Below, piece by piece: positions 1-7,817 of a DNA stretch of 64,000 nt. The position numbers were made by a program, and so were the translations under genes. The DNA is from Chitinophagaceae bacterium IBVUCB1. GTDB taxonomy: Bacteria; Bacteroidota; Bacteroidia; Chitinophagales; Chitinophagaceae. Under the pieces are notes generated by a model. That model made no database searches and had not been told where the DNA came from. It saw only the letters and a program-made list of their open reading frames with translations. The stretch covers positions 198,057 through 262,056 of the forward strand of contig NFUW01000001.1 of NCBI GenBank assembly GCA_002127285.1. Reading direction: 5' to 3'. The stretch's first letter is position 1, and each line of letters starts with the position of its first letter.

Positions 1-705
1 AGCATCTGTATATGGCTTCGCATCTACGTTTTGATATACAGGGCAGATGGCATTGCCAAATGTGGTAGCCTCTATGGCAGCCTGCAATTCTTCTCGTGCA
101 GGCTCCATCAGCGGAGAGTGGAATGCGCCACCCACCTGCAATACCAAAGCGCGTTTAGCACCTGCTGCTTTCAGCAACTCGCAGGCATTGTTTACACCCG
201 CTATGCTGCCGCTTATCACCAACTGGCCGGGGCAATTGTAGTTGGCTGCCACTACCACTTCGTCCGTTATGCCGGCGCATATTTCTTCTACCTTAGCATC
301 TTCCAGCCCCAATACTGCAGCCATAGTTGATGGGTTGATTTCACAAGCGCGCTGCATGGCTGCCGCACGTTTGGCTACCAGCCTCAGCCCGTCTTCAAAA
401 GACAATACTTTATTGGCTACCAATGCGCTGAATTCGCCCAGTGAATGCCCTGTTACCATATCGGGCTGCAAACCCTGTGTTGTAAGGAAGAGTATAGTGC
501 TATGCAAAAAGATGGCAGGTTGCGTTACTTTGGTTTGTTTCAATTCTTCGTCTGTACCCGCAAACATGGTATCTGTAATACGGAAACCAAGTATTTCGTT
601 GGCTTGTTCAAAATATTCTTTTGCCAATGAATTAGCCTCGTACAGGCTCTTGCCCATACCCGAAAATTGTGCCCCCTGACCGGGAAATACAAAAGCATGC
701 TTCAT
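1..705 (-). CDS. fabD: Malonyl-CoA:ACP transacylase, 3' end cut by window edge
   Basis: Transfers malonyl groups from CoA to acyl carrier protein for cytosolic fatty-acid synthesis. The first 235 codons are present. Reading from the ATG at 705-703, the N-terminal GQGAQ (residues 9-13) leads to the nucleophile elbow GHSLGE with the catalytic serine at about residue 88, then the arginine-containing AKRAAAMQ segment and a histidine in the AFHSPLM motif near residue 198, all expected for FabD. The family is usually about 290-310 residues, so roughly 60 C-terminal residues lie left of the window. Nothing looks broken in the visible part. The upstream gap to ytxJ (706-857) has no recognisable promoter for this strand. 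Confidence 0.95.
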   Translation of the reverse strand, partial: MKHAFVFPGQGAQFSGMGKSLYEANSLAKEYFEQANEILGFRITDTMFAGTDEELKQTKVTQPAIFLHSTILFLTTQGLQPDMVTGHSLGEFSALVANKVLSFEDGLRLVAKRAAAMQRACEINPSTMAAVLGLEDAKVEEICAGITDEVVVAANYNCPGQLVISGSIAGVNNACELLKAAGAKRALVLQVGGAFHSPLMEPAREELQAAIEATTFGNAICPVYQNVDAKPYTDA

Positions 706-845
706 AATCTATAATGGATATTTCTGTGTGGCGAAAGTAGTAATTAATGTGGCAATATGACAATAAGGCAATTAGGCAATAGGTGTTATAACTAAAACAA
801 ATTGCCGTATTAGCGCATTTCATCACATTATAGCAACACCATGCC

Positions 846-853
846 TAACTTTG
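846..853 (+). promoter_or_regulatory. Promoter -7 box TAACTTTG for ytxJ
   Basis: Exact match to the Bacteroidota -7 consensus TAnnTTTG. Only four bases separate it from the ATG at 858, so the transcript should have almost no 5' leader. No good -33 TTTG is seen at the usual distance. Confidence 0.6.
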
Positions 854-857
854 CAGC

Positions 858-1193
858 ATGAATTGGATTGATTTATCGGACGAAGCGCAATTAGCGAGCA
901 TTAAACAGGAGAGCGCAACCCAGCCTGTTGTTATCTTCAAACATAGTACCCGTTGCAGCATCAGCGTGATGGTAAAAAACAGGCTCGACAAGGCAGAACA
1001 GCCCGATGGTATTAAGTTCTACTACCTCGACCTGTTGCAGCACCGCAACATATCAAACAAAGTGGCAGAAGATTTTCATGTTCACCATGAAAGCCCACAG
1101 GTATTACTCATCAAAAACGGTGAGTGCATTTATGACGAAAGCCATAATGGTATTTTTGTAGAAGAAATAGCTGAGCAAGCATTTGCTAATTGA
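858..1193 (+). CDS. ytxJ: YtxJ-like thioredoxin-fold protein (bacillithiol system)
   Basis: A 111-residue cytosolic protein matching the YtxJ / DUF2847 family, small thioredoxin-fold proteins associated with bacillithiol redox chemistry. The sequence shows a single cysteine at residue 33 in the motif KHSTRCSIS, which corresponds to the family's active-site position, and a probable cis-proline loop (ESPQ) near residue 80. There is no signal peptide. It starts right after a TAACTTTG box and is convergent with the MATE gene that ends at 1221. The family name follows known homologues; that it actually de-bacillithiolates proteins in this organism is inference. Confidence 0.85.
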   Translation: MNWIDLSDEAQLASIKQESATQPVVIFKHSTRCSISVMVKNRLDKAEQPDGIKFYYLDLLQHRNISNKVAEDFHVHHESPQVLLIKNGECIYDESHNGIFVEEIAEQAFAN

Positions 1194-1220
1194 TGTGATA
1201 ATGTGATAATTATCGAATCA

Positions 1221-2552
1221 TCAAATAGTTTTCCCTTTCCATTTGCCGCTGCGCAGGTACAGGTAACTGATGATAAAGAGCGATGTCCAATACACAAATT
1301 CGGATGCCCAAGCCAATGCCAGTGGCAGCTTTGCACGCTCTATAACAATGTAACAATACACAAGATAGACACCAACGCAGGCTACTTCTATCAGCAGATT
1401 CACCATAGTATTCCCGGTACCTACTACCCCGTTGAACAATACGGTGGATAAAGACATAATAAGCGTTGCCAGTACAATCAGTTTGAGGCTGGGTAGCGAT
1501 AAAAGTATCAACGCGGCATCATCTCTGTAGAGCGATAAGAAAGCCGAAGGGAATAATAGTAAGGGCACACAAATAACGGTTGTGCATAACAAGCTCAGCT
1601 TGCCTATTTTTTTGATGACGGGTATCACTTCATTTTGCTTGCCCTGCCCTATTACGTTGCTCACCAAGGTATTGCAGGTGCTTGCAAAAGCCCATGTTAC
1701 CACGCTCACCGCGCCAAATACACTGCGCAATATCTGCGATGCTGCCAACTCTCGCTCGCCCAGATGCTCTACAAAAATGAAGAACACCTGCCAGCCCCCA
1801 ATGCTGAAAAGGTATTGCAGTATTAACGGGGCAGACACATTGAGGCTGCGGCGAGCCAATGAAAAATCGAATGTAGATTGGGTGAATACAGGGAATGTTT
1901 TTTGCATCTTGCGGAAGTAGAAGATGCCACACATCACGGCACAATATACTGCCTCTGCTATTACAGATGCTACGGCAGCACCATTCAGCCCCATTTGCGG
2001 GAAACCTGCCTTACCGAATATGAAAAAGTAATCGAGCACGATATTGACAATTGTTGCAGCCAGCGAACCATACATCAGGAATTTGGATTGTCCTGTAGAA
2101 ATGTAAAACGCATTCATCAACTGCACCATCAACAGAAACGGCAAGCCCCAAACACGGATATACAAATAGTTGACACTGCTCTGCACATGGCTCTGGTCGT
2201 GCAGGCTAAGCCCGAAAATGAATGGTGCCATCCACATGGCAAGCAACATCAGTGCAACAGATGAAACCAACCCGAGCAACATACCGTTGGTGAGTGTTTT
2301 ACCAAGCCCCTCGTTATCGCCCTCGCCGCCACGGCGTGCCATTTGTGCCTGTATACCACTATTCAGCCCATAACCTATCATACTCATAATGAGGTAGAAA
2401 ACACCTGTCAGCCCGTTTACCGCCAATTCATGTTCTCCCAACCTGCCAAGAAAAGCGGTATTGGTAAGGAAATTGAGTTGCGGTATCAGTATGGCAAGCG
2501 ATATGGGGGCTGCCAGCCTGATGATGCCTTTGTTGGTAACGGATAATTGCAC
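1221..2552 (-). CDS. MATE family multidrug/Na+ exporter
   Basis: A 443-residue inner-membrane protein with about twelve hydrophobic segments in two homologous halves, as in MATE cation-coupled exporters such as NorM. The N-terminal region contains the typical membrane entry APISLAILIPQLNFLTNTAF and a small-residue-rich TM2 (AVNGLTGVFYLIMSMIGYG). The start is a GTG at 2552-2550: an in-frame stop lies three codons upstream and the next methionine would remove the first transmembrane helix. No regulator is next to it, and the substrate cannot be read from the sequence. It is transcribed alone, convergent with ytxJ. Confidence 0.9.
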   Translation of the reverse strand: MQLSVTNKGIIRLAAPISLAILIPQLNFLTNTAFLGRLGEHELAVNGLTGVFYLIMSMIGYGLNSGIQAQMARRGGEGDNEGLGKTLTNGMLLGLVSSVALMLLAMWMAPFIFGLSLHDQSHVQSSVNYLYIRVWGLPFLLMVQLMNAFYISTGQSKFLMYGSLAATIVNIVLDYFFIFGKAGFPQMGLNGAAVASVIAEAVYCAVMCGIFYFRKMQKTFPVFTQSTFDFSLARRSLNVSAPLILQYLFSIGGWQVFFIFVEHLGERELAASQILRSVFGAVSVVTWAFASTCNTLVSNVIGQGKQNEVIPVIKKIGKLSLLCTTVICVPLLLFPSAFLSLYRDDAALILLSLPSLKLIVLATLIMSLSTVLFNGVVGTGNTMVNLLIEVACVGVYLVYCYIVIERAKLPLALAWASEFVYWTSLFIISYLYLRSGKWKGKTI

Positions 2553-2700
2553 GGGCTGTTAATTCTTAAAACAAGCTATAAATAATAATATTTCCCACTA
2601 TGACAGCACCCATCAGCCTTTTGAAGGAATAACAATCGGCATGTACGGATGGGCTATGCTATAAGTGTCGCAAATTTATTCTATAATTGTGTGCTTTTCT

Positions 2701-3543
2701 ATGTCGGAAGTTACAAATAGCGGATTTAACCAGCAGATATATAAAGTGCACAATGGCGATAGCCTTGTGTCGCAGGTAGCGCGTATTATCATCGTGCTGA
2801 CACCTCGTAGTGTTACTACGGCAGGCTTTAGTGAACAGGGAGATTTGCTGATGATAAGCCACAACGACTATAAGAAAAGCCTGCCGCCATGGATTATTGA
2901 CTTCTTTGAGCATGAATTTCTGAACGATACATTGCTGGGTGCACCGCACAAAGTCATCTCGGCTTTTATAGCTACAGACAAGTCAATGCTGATACCCGAA
3001 ATACTGTTTAAAGAACAGGAAGCGGACAAGTGGGTAAGGCAATTGCATTTTGTAGAGAAGAACGAAATAATGAGTACATATCATCTGCGCGAGGATAAAG
3101 CGCATTATATGTACGCATGGCCAGCCGCCATCAAAAGCCTGATAGGCAGGTACTTCAGCAAAGCGAAGATATTACCGTTTTCGGCTTATCAATTTTATAA
3201 ACCTTTCAAGTCTGAATGTTCGCTGCAATGCACTGTTACCAACGAGCAGGTATTTGCTACATTGTACAAAGACCGCGCACTGTATTGGCATCAGGTATTT
3301 GGCTACCAAACGGCAGAAGACATCGCTTATCATCTGAAACACCTTTGCCAGCACCATGGCATACACGAGGGCGACCTTGTGCTGCAATGCACCAATGCCA
3401 ACCGCAATCTGGCAGGCATTGTTACTGAGTTATCTCAATACTTTCCCGAATTGAAAGACGGTACGGGCAATGTGCCATCGAACGACCGAAGCTGGACGGG
3501 TACGATATATTTACTACAACAGTTGTACGCATGCGCATTGTAG
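2701..3543 (+). CDS. DUF3822 family protein
   Basis: A 280-residue cytosolic protein of the Bacteroidota family DUF3822, function unknown. It has no signal peptide or membrane segment and no recognisable catalytic motif. Its 3' end overlaps rsmD by 13 bases, and coaD follows rsmD by three bases, so the three genes form a tight operon; this DUF3822-rsmD order is, as far as I know, common in the phylum. The ATG at 2701 was chosen over a GTG at 2665. An imperfect -7-like sequence (TATAATTG, 2682-2689) lies just upstream. A role linked to ribosome methylation or CoA synthesis is only suggested by position. Confidence 0.8.
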   Translation: MSEVTNSGFNQQIYKVHNGDSLVSQVARIIIVLTPRSVTTAGFSEQGDLLMISHNDYKKSLPPWIIDFFEHEFLNDTLLGAPHKVISAFIATDKSMLIPEILFKEQEADKWVRQLHFVEKNEIMSTYHLREDKAHYMYAWPAAIKSLIGRYFSKAKILPFSAYQFYKPFKSECSLQCTVTNEQVFATLYKDRALYWHQVFGYQTAEDIAYHLKHLCQHHGIHEGDLVLQCTNANRNLAGIVTELSQYFPELKDGTGNVPSNDRSWTGTIYLLQQLYACAL

Positions 3544-4076
3544 GCGGAGAGTTCAGCGGCAGGCGTTTCAGCCCGCCAACCAATACACCCGCACGCCCCA
3601 CTACAGACGTGGCAAAGGAAGGACTGTTCAACATACTGGAAAACCTGATAGACATAGAGGGCATTAAAACCTGCGACTTGTTTGGCGGTACGGGCAGTAT
3701 CAGTTACGAACTGGCATCGCGCGGGGCAGCCGACCTTACGTTGATAGAGCGCGACCTTGGCAATATAGACTTTATCAAAAAAACGGCTACTGCATTGGGC
3801 ATTATGGACCGTCTGCACATCATACGAGGCGATGTATTTAAGTTTATGAAACAAAGCATAGACCAATACGACTTCATCTTTGCCGGGCCGCCATACGCAT
3901 TGCAAAACATAGACGATATACCCATGCTGGTGTTTGATAAAAAAATGCTGGCACCAAACGGGATATTTGTACATGAACATACACCACGCAACGACTACCA
4001 AAAACACCCTAACTTTATGCGGATGAAAAACTACGGCACTACCGTATTTACATTCTTCAACCAACCAAGCGAATAG
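3531..4076 (+). CDS. rsmD: 16S rRNA (guanine966-N2)-methyltransferase RsmD
   Basis: An S-adenosylmethionine-dependent methyltransferase that modifies G966 of 16S rRNA during 30S assembly. The 181-residue protein starts with the family signature MRIVGGEFSGRR, then RPTTDVAKEGLFN, the SAM-binding motif I DLFGGTGSISYE (about residues 49-60) and the acidic ligand LIERD (about 74-78). Motif IV, usually DPPY, reads GPPY here (about residues 123-126): the catalytic-loop aspartate is replaced by glycine, which is unusual for amino-methyltransferases. The rest of the protein is intact. It sits between DUF3822 (13-base overlap) and coaD (three-base gap). Confidence 0.92.
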   Translation: MRIVGGEFSGRRFSPPTNTPARPTTDVAKEGLFNILENLIDIEGIKTCDLFGGTGSISYELASRGAADLTLIERDLGNIDFIKKTATALGIMDRLHIIRGDVFKFMKQSIDQYDFIFAGPPYALQNIDDIPMLVFDKKMLAPNGIFVHEHTPRNDYQKHPNFMRMKNYGTTVFTFFNQPSE

Positions 4077-4079
4077 ACT

Positions 4080-4538
4080 ATGCAACGCATTTGCTTATTT
4101 CCCGGCACGTTCGACCCCATAACACTTGGGCATGTAGATGTCATCAAACGCTCTGCTTCTTTGTTTGATAAACTGATAATAGCAATAGGTATCAATTCGC
4201 AAAAGACACCTATGTTTTCCGTTGAGCAGCGCATTGCGTGGATTGAAGAAATTTTTAAAGACTACCCGCAGGTGAGTGCTACCAGCTATTCCGGGTTGAC
4301 TATTAATTTTTGCAAAGAAGTAGGCGCGCAATACATGATGCGAGGCATACGCTACATAGCAGATTTTGAATATGAAAAAGCCATAGCCGACATGAACCGT
4401 ATGCTGGCACCCGAAGTAGAAACCATCTTCCTGACCTGCGCACCCGAATACTCAACCATCTCATCTACCATAGTAAGGGATGTAATACGCAACAACGGCG
4501 ATGTAAGTAAGATAGTACCTAAGGAAGTGAAGTTTTAG
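4080..4538 (+). CDS. coaD: Phosphopantetheine adenylyltransferase
   Basis: Catalyses the penultimate step of coenzyme A synthesis, adenylation of 4'-phosphopantetheine to dephospho-CoA. The 152-residue length is near normal. The nucleotidyltransferase motif FPGTFDPITLGH (residues 7-18) provides the TxGH phosphate site, MMRGIRYIADFEYE is the conserved central signature, and ISSTIVRD near the C terminus is the second ATP-binding motif. It is the last gene of the DUF3822-rsmD-coaD operon. Its stop codon overlaps that of the convergent YkvA-like gene by four bases, leaving no room for an intergenic terminator. Confidence 0.97.
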   Translation: MQRICLFPGTFDPITLGHVDVIKRSASLFDKLIIAIGINSQKTPMFSVEQRIAWIEEIFKDYPQVSATSYSGLTINFCKEVGAQYMMRGIRYIADFEYEKAIADMNRMLAPEVETIFLTCAPEYSTISSTIVRDVIRNNGDVSKIVPKEVKF

Positions 4539-4843
4539 CAATCTGCCCTGCGCTCCATCACTTTAGCACGAACAAAACGTTGTGTTTCTTTTTGCAGGCG
4601 TTTTATCATTAGTAGTAAAATAGCTGCATCATCCAGCCAACCCAATATCGGTATCCAATCAAAATCGAACGGAAGCAGAATATATAATGTGCCTGCTAAC
4701 AGCAACCATTTACTCAAGCCGGATATGCTGTATTGTCTGCGCCATACTGCTTTCAGCATACACCACATGGTTTTTCGGTTCTTTATCAAATGCCAACCTG
4801 CTTGTGCACTTTCTAACTTTCTTAATGGTAAAACCCGCTTCAT
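4535..4843 (-). CDS. YkvA / DUF1232 family small membrane protein
   Basis: A 102-residue protein with the DUF1232 signature, here SKWLLLAGTLYILLPFDFDW followed by IPILGWLDDAAILL (about residues 44-77). The family is found across bacteria and has no settled function; members are thought to be small membrane proteins. The first 30 residues are basic and the central part is hydrophobic, fitting one or two membrane-associated helices. Its stop codon overlaps that of coaD by four bases in a tail-to-tail arrangement. It is preceded by an 83-base gap after the Nudix gene on the same strand, so the two could be co-transcribed. Confidence 0.8.
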   Translation of the reverse strand: MKRVLPLRKLESAQAGWHLIKNRKTMWCMLKAVWRRQYSISGLSKWLLLAGTLYILLPFDFDWIPILGWLDDAAILLLMIKRLQKETQRFVRAKVMERRADC

Positions 4844-4926
4844 CTTCCGCTCCTTTTGTATACAAAATTACGCCTGCTACTGTTGCGGGTATGTTAAGGT
4901 ATAGCTTATGTTACGTTAAAACGGAT

Positions 4927-5559
4927 TTACCATTTCAGCCCTGCTTCTGTCAACACTTCTCTGATGGCTTCGTACGATTTATACACCACAAAACGTAAGT
5001 CTTTCTCTTTCAGCCATTCCGCTTTTTCTATGTTCTCTTCCGCTTGCGGGGCAAGGGTATCGGCACTGCTGCCGTGCATCTTGTACCACGCAGTACACTT
5101 CAGCAGGCTTTGTCCGTTTTGAGCATACACATGATAGGTATCACATATTTTTTCGCCCAGCTTCACTTGTTGCAACCCTGTTTCTTCGCTCACCTCGCGC
5201 AGAGCACAGTTAGCAATATCTTCACCGTCATCACGTTTGCCCTTGGGCAGGTCCCACTTGCCACGCCTGTATATCATTAATACCGCACCATCTTCATTCA
5301 TCACCACACCGCCACCTGCATCTATGGGTTCATAAAGTTCATATAACTGTTCCTGCAATGAATTGGGTGAAACATCTTCAATAATAGCACCAAGCGTACC
5401 TGCCTTTTCAAGATGTTGCAAAGCCAGCCTGAAATTGCGGCTGAAAGCACCTGTAAACAGCATATACCCCCCTGCTATGGCATGTGTTTCCATATAGCTT
5501 CGGGCATTGGTAGTCAGTATCAGGGGCTTGTTATTAACGTATATTTTTTGTGTGAACAT
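4927..5559 (-). CDS. Nudix hydrolase
   Basis: A 210-residue cytosolic protein with a complete Nudix box, GKRDDGEDIANCALREVSEE followed by TGL, at about residues 104-126; it contains the REVSEE metal-binding glutamates of the GX5EX7REUXEEXGU pattern. The box therefore should hydrolyse a nucleoside diphosphate linked to some moiety, but the substrate cannot be deduced. About 75 residues precede the Nudix fold, which is longer than minimal MutT-type enzymes and may be a small specificity domain. The gene diverges from pyrE across a 50-base gap that carries the pyrE promoter. Confidence 0.9.
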   Translation of the reverse strand: MFTQKIYVNNKPLILTTNARSYMETHAIAGGYMLFTGAFSRNFRLALQHLEKAGTLGAIIEDVSPNSLQEQLYELYEPIDAGGGVVMNEDGAVLMIYRRGKWDLPKGKRDDGEDIANCALREVSEETGLQQVKLGEKICDTYHVYAQNGQSLLKCTAWYKMHGSSADTLAPQAEENIEKAEWLKEKDLRFVVYKSYEAIREVLTEAGLKW

Positions 5560-5571
5560 CTGCTGCCTTAG

Positions 5572-5602
5572 TTTGTAAACTTATGTATTTGACGTAGGTT
5601 TG
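5572..5602 (+). promoter_or_regulatory. Promoter of pyrE (TTTG - 19 bases - TAGGTTTG)
   Basis: A -33 TTTG at 5572-5575 and a -7 TAGGTTTG at 5595-5602 are separated by exactly 19 bases, the Bacteroidota consensus arrangement. The ATG of pyrE begins seven bases after the -7 box, implying a leaderless or nearly leaderless mRNA. Confidence 0.75.
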
Positions 5603-5609
5603 AGCGGTT

Positions 5610-6239
5610 ATGAGTACACAAAAACATTTCGCCGAAAAACTATTGCAAATTAAAGCATTGCAGATAAACCTGCAAAAGCCTTATGTATGGGCTTCGGGCT
5701 GGAACTCGCCTGTTTATTGCGACAATCGTAAAGTATTGTCTTACCCCTATGTGCGCGATTTTGTAAAAAGTGAATTGGCAAATATGGTACTGGAGCATTT
5801 TCCGGATGCGGAAGTGATTGCAGGCGTAGCAACAGCAGGCATAGCGCATGGCGTAATGGCTGCCGACTTACTGAAGCTGCCATTTATATACGTGCGCAGC
5901 AAACCCAAAGAACATGGCATGGGCAACCAGATAGAAGGCTATATGGAAGCAGGTAAGAAAGTGGTAGTAGTAGAAGACTTGGTTTCTACAGGTAAGAGCA
6001 GCCTACAGGCGGTGGATGCTATACGTGCTGCAGGTGGCGAGGTGATAGGTATGTGTGCATTGTTTACCTATGGCTTTAATGCCGCGTCAGAGGCTTTTGC
6101 ACAAGCAGATGTACCCTTGCATACCATCAGCAATTATCAGGCTTTGATGGAAGTGGCAGAAGAGCAACAATTGGTAGCAAGCGAACAAAAATCGTCGTTA
6201 GAACAATGGCGCATAGACCCTGCGGGATGGGGGAAATAG
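5610..6239 (+). CDS. pyrE: Orotate phosphoribosyltransferase
   Basis: Converts orotate and PRPP to orotidine 5'-phosphate in pyrimidine synthesis. The 209-residue protein shows the type I phosphoribosyltransferase fold: the PRPP-binding loop VVVVEDLVSTGKSS at about residues 115-130, the flexible catalytic loop RSKPKEHGMGNQIEG at about residues 95-110 carrying the conserved lysines and histidine, and an N-terminal WASGWNSPVYCDNRK orotate-binding segment. Length and motifs are typical. It has its own consensus promoter and is followed by a 68-base gap filled with an inverted repeat, then the UbiA gene on the same strand. Confidence 0.95.
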   Translation: MSTQKHFAEKLLQIKALQINLQKPYVWASGWNSPVYCDNRKVLSYPYVRDFVKSELANMVLEHFPDAEVIAGVATAGIAHGVMAADLLKLPFIYVRSKPKEHGMGNQIEGYMEAGKKVVVVEDLVSTGKSSLQAVDAIRAAGGEVIGMCALFTYGFNAASEAFAQADVPLHTISNYQALMEVAEEQQLVASEQKSSLEQWRIDPAGWGK

Positions 6240-6292
6240 TTGATTAGTTAATCAGTTGATTTGGATACAGGTCAACTCATCAACTAATCAAC
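6239..6292. repeat. Inverted repeat between pyrE and the prenyltransferase gene
   Basis: GTTGATTAGTT at 6239-6249 is the exact reverse complement of AACTAATCAAC at 6282-6292. Shorter copies (AGTTGAT, ATCAACT) lie between and just after them, so several alternative hairpins are possible. The loop is about 32 bases and no T-run follows, so this is not a classical terminator. Similar word-repeats of TTAGTTAATTAG type are common between genes in this phylum. Confidence 0.5.
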
Positions 6293-6307
6293 CAATCAAC
6301 TAAAAAC

Positions 6308-7258
6308 ATGTACTGGCTGCAACTGATAAGATGGAAGAACCTGCTGATAGTATTCCTAACCCAACTGCTGGCATGGGCATGTGTTATATTACCCGTTCAA
6401 GACTACAGTAGCCTAACCCTGCTGCTCGATGGCAGGCATTTTTTTTTACTCTCCTTATCAACTGTACTGATAGCCGCTGCGGGTTATATTATCAACGATT
6501 ATTTTGACATTAAGATAGACGTCATCAACCGTCCTGAAAAAATGGTATTGGAAAAACAAATACCATTGAAGTTTGCCATTGTGATGCATAGTGCGCTGAA
6601 CATTGTGGCACTCCTTATGTCGGCATATATAGCACGGCAGGCAGGGCACTATGGATGGTTGACGATACAATTGGGCTGCACGGTATTGTTATGGTTCTAT
6701 TCAACACATTTCAAAAGGCAATTCATGATTGGCAATGTAGTAGTTGCCATGCTCACCGCACTCACCATCGTCGTGCTTATACTCTACGAGCCTGCCATTC
6801 ATACATTAGCATCAGCAGGCGCATTTATCATTACCCCTACCAATAAAATACCCAACCCTGTATGGGTATTGGGCATCTATACCTGCTTTGCATTTACACT
6901 CACTTGGATGCGCGAGATAGTAAAAGACATGGAAGATTTTAAAGGCGATGCACAAGAGGGCTGCATTACGATGCCCATACAATGGGGACTGCAACGCTCC
7001 GAACGTTTTACGCAATCATTGGGCATAGTGGCATTGATACCATTGCTGACGGGTGCCGTGAAACTCATTAATGCTGATTGGGTATTACTTGGCATATACA
7101 CCATTGCACTATTGGCTATACCCATTATTGTATGGATGTATTACCTGCCGAAAAAAGCAACATCACACCACTACCATATCATGAGCCGATGGCTGAAATT
7201 CATTATGCTATCCGGTATCGGCTCGCTCATCATTTATTATTTTCAGGCACATGCATAA
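6308..7258 (+). CDS. UbiA family prenyltransferase
   Basis: A 316-residue polytopic inner-membrane protein of the UbiA superfamily, which transfers a polyprenyl group from its diphosphate to an acceptor. The first aspartate-rich motif is complete: NDYFDIKIDVINRPEK at residues 63-78. The second is DMEDFKGDAQEG at about residues 210-221. Some eight to nine hydrophobic helices surround them. Bacteroidota members at this position are often labelled geranylgeranylglycerol-phosphate geranylgeranyltransferase-like, but the acceptor cannot be told from the sequence. The last eight bases overlap maf. Codons near residue 45 include a run of nine T (6439-6447), a possible slippage site. Confidence 0.88.
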   Translation: MYWLQLIRWKNLLIVFLTQLLAWACVILPVQDYSSLTLLLDGRHFFLLSLSTVLIAAAGYIINDYFDIKIDVINRPEKMVLEKQIPLKFAIVMHSALNIVALLMSAYIARQAGHYGWLTIQLGCTVLLWFYSTHFKRQFMIGNVVVAMLTALTIVVLILYEPAIHTLASAGAFIITPTNKIPNPVWVLGIYTCFAFTLTWMREIVKDMEDFKGDAQEGCITMPIQWGLQRSERFTQSLGIVALIPLLTGAVKLINADWVLLGIYTIALLAIPIIVWMYYLPKKATSHHYHIMSRWLKFIMLSGIGSLIIYYFQAHA

Positions 7259-7817
7259 GATTATACTCGCATCACAATCGCCGCGACGCAAACAATTGAT
7301 GGAAGCTGCCGAATTATCGTTCGACATCATAATAGCCGATGTAGATGAAACCAACCCCGAGGGTATGCATGGTAGTTTAGTGCCAGAATACCTTGCCAAA
7401 AAGAAAGCGGCTGCCATAGAAGAGCGTGTGCATGATGCCATCATCATAGCTGCCGATACCGTTGTATTGCTCGACGATGAAATACTTGGCAAACCAACAG
7501 ACGAGGCAGATGCCATCAATATACTATCCAAGCTATCGGGACGGAAACATGAAGTGGTAACGGGCGTGTGTATGCAACAGGGCGACAAACAAATATGCTT
7601 CTCCACTACTACAGAAGTGTATTTCAGAACCCTGACGCTTGACCAAATCAAACATTATGTTGCTGCTTACAAACCTTATGATAAAGCAGGTGCATACGCC
7701 ATACAAGAATGGATAGGCATGATAGGCATTGAAAAAATAAACGGTGATTATTACAATGTAATGGGCTTGCCGATTGGTGAGGTAGTGCAAATCCTGAACA
7801 GAGATTTTCAGAATTAA
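7251..7817 (+). CDS. maf: Maf-type nucleoside triphosphate pyrophosphatase
   Basis: Maf/YhdE-family enzymes hydrolyse non-canonical or specific NTPs (dTTP/UTP and modified pyrimidines) to monophosphates in the cytosol. The 188-residue protein begins with the signature ILASQSPRRKQLM (residues 5-17), and has AADTVVLLDDEILGKP (about residues 66-81) with the catalytic aspartate and the conserved AGAYAIQEW motif near residue 145. The start overlaps the UbiA gene by eight bases, so translation is probably coupled. Its stop codon overlaps that of the convergent oxidoreductase gene by four bases. Confidence 0.93.
   Translation: MHKIILASQSPRRKQLMEAAELSFDIIIADVDETNPEGMHGSLVPEYLAKKKAAAIEERVHDAIIIAADTVVLLDDEILGKPTDEADAINILSKLSGRKHEVVTGVCMQQGDKQICFSTTTEVYFRTLTLDQIKHYVAAYKPYDKAGAYAIQEWIGMIGIEKINGDYYNVMGLPIGEVVQILNRDFQN

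Noticed and set aside
3435-4085. Minus-strand reading frame of 216 codons opposite rsmD
   Set aside because: Cys-, His- and Tyr-rich low-complexity product with no family features, fully antisense to the convincing rsmD gene.
6439-6447. Run of nine T in the UbiA gene as a phase-variation switch
   Set aside because: Frame is intact and the run falls in an ordinary Phe-Phe-Leu stretch; without read data a switch cannot be supported.
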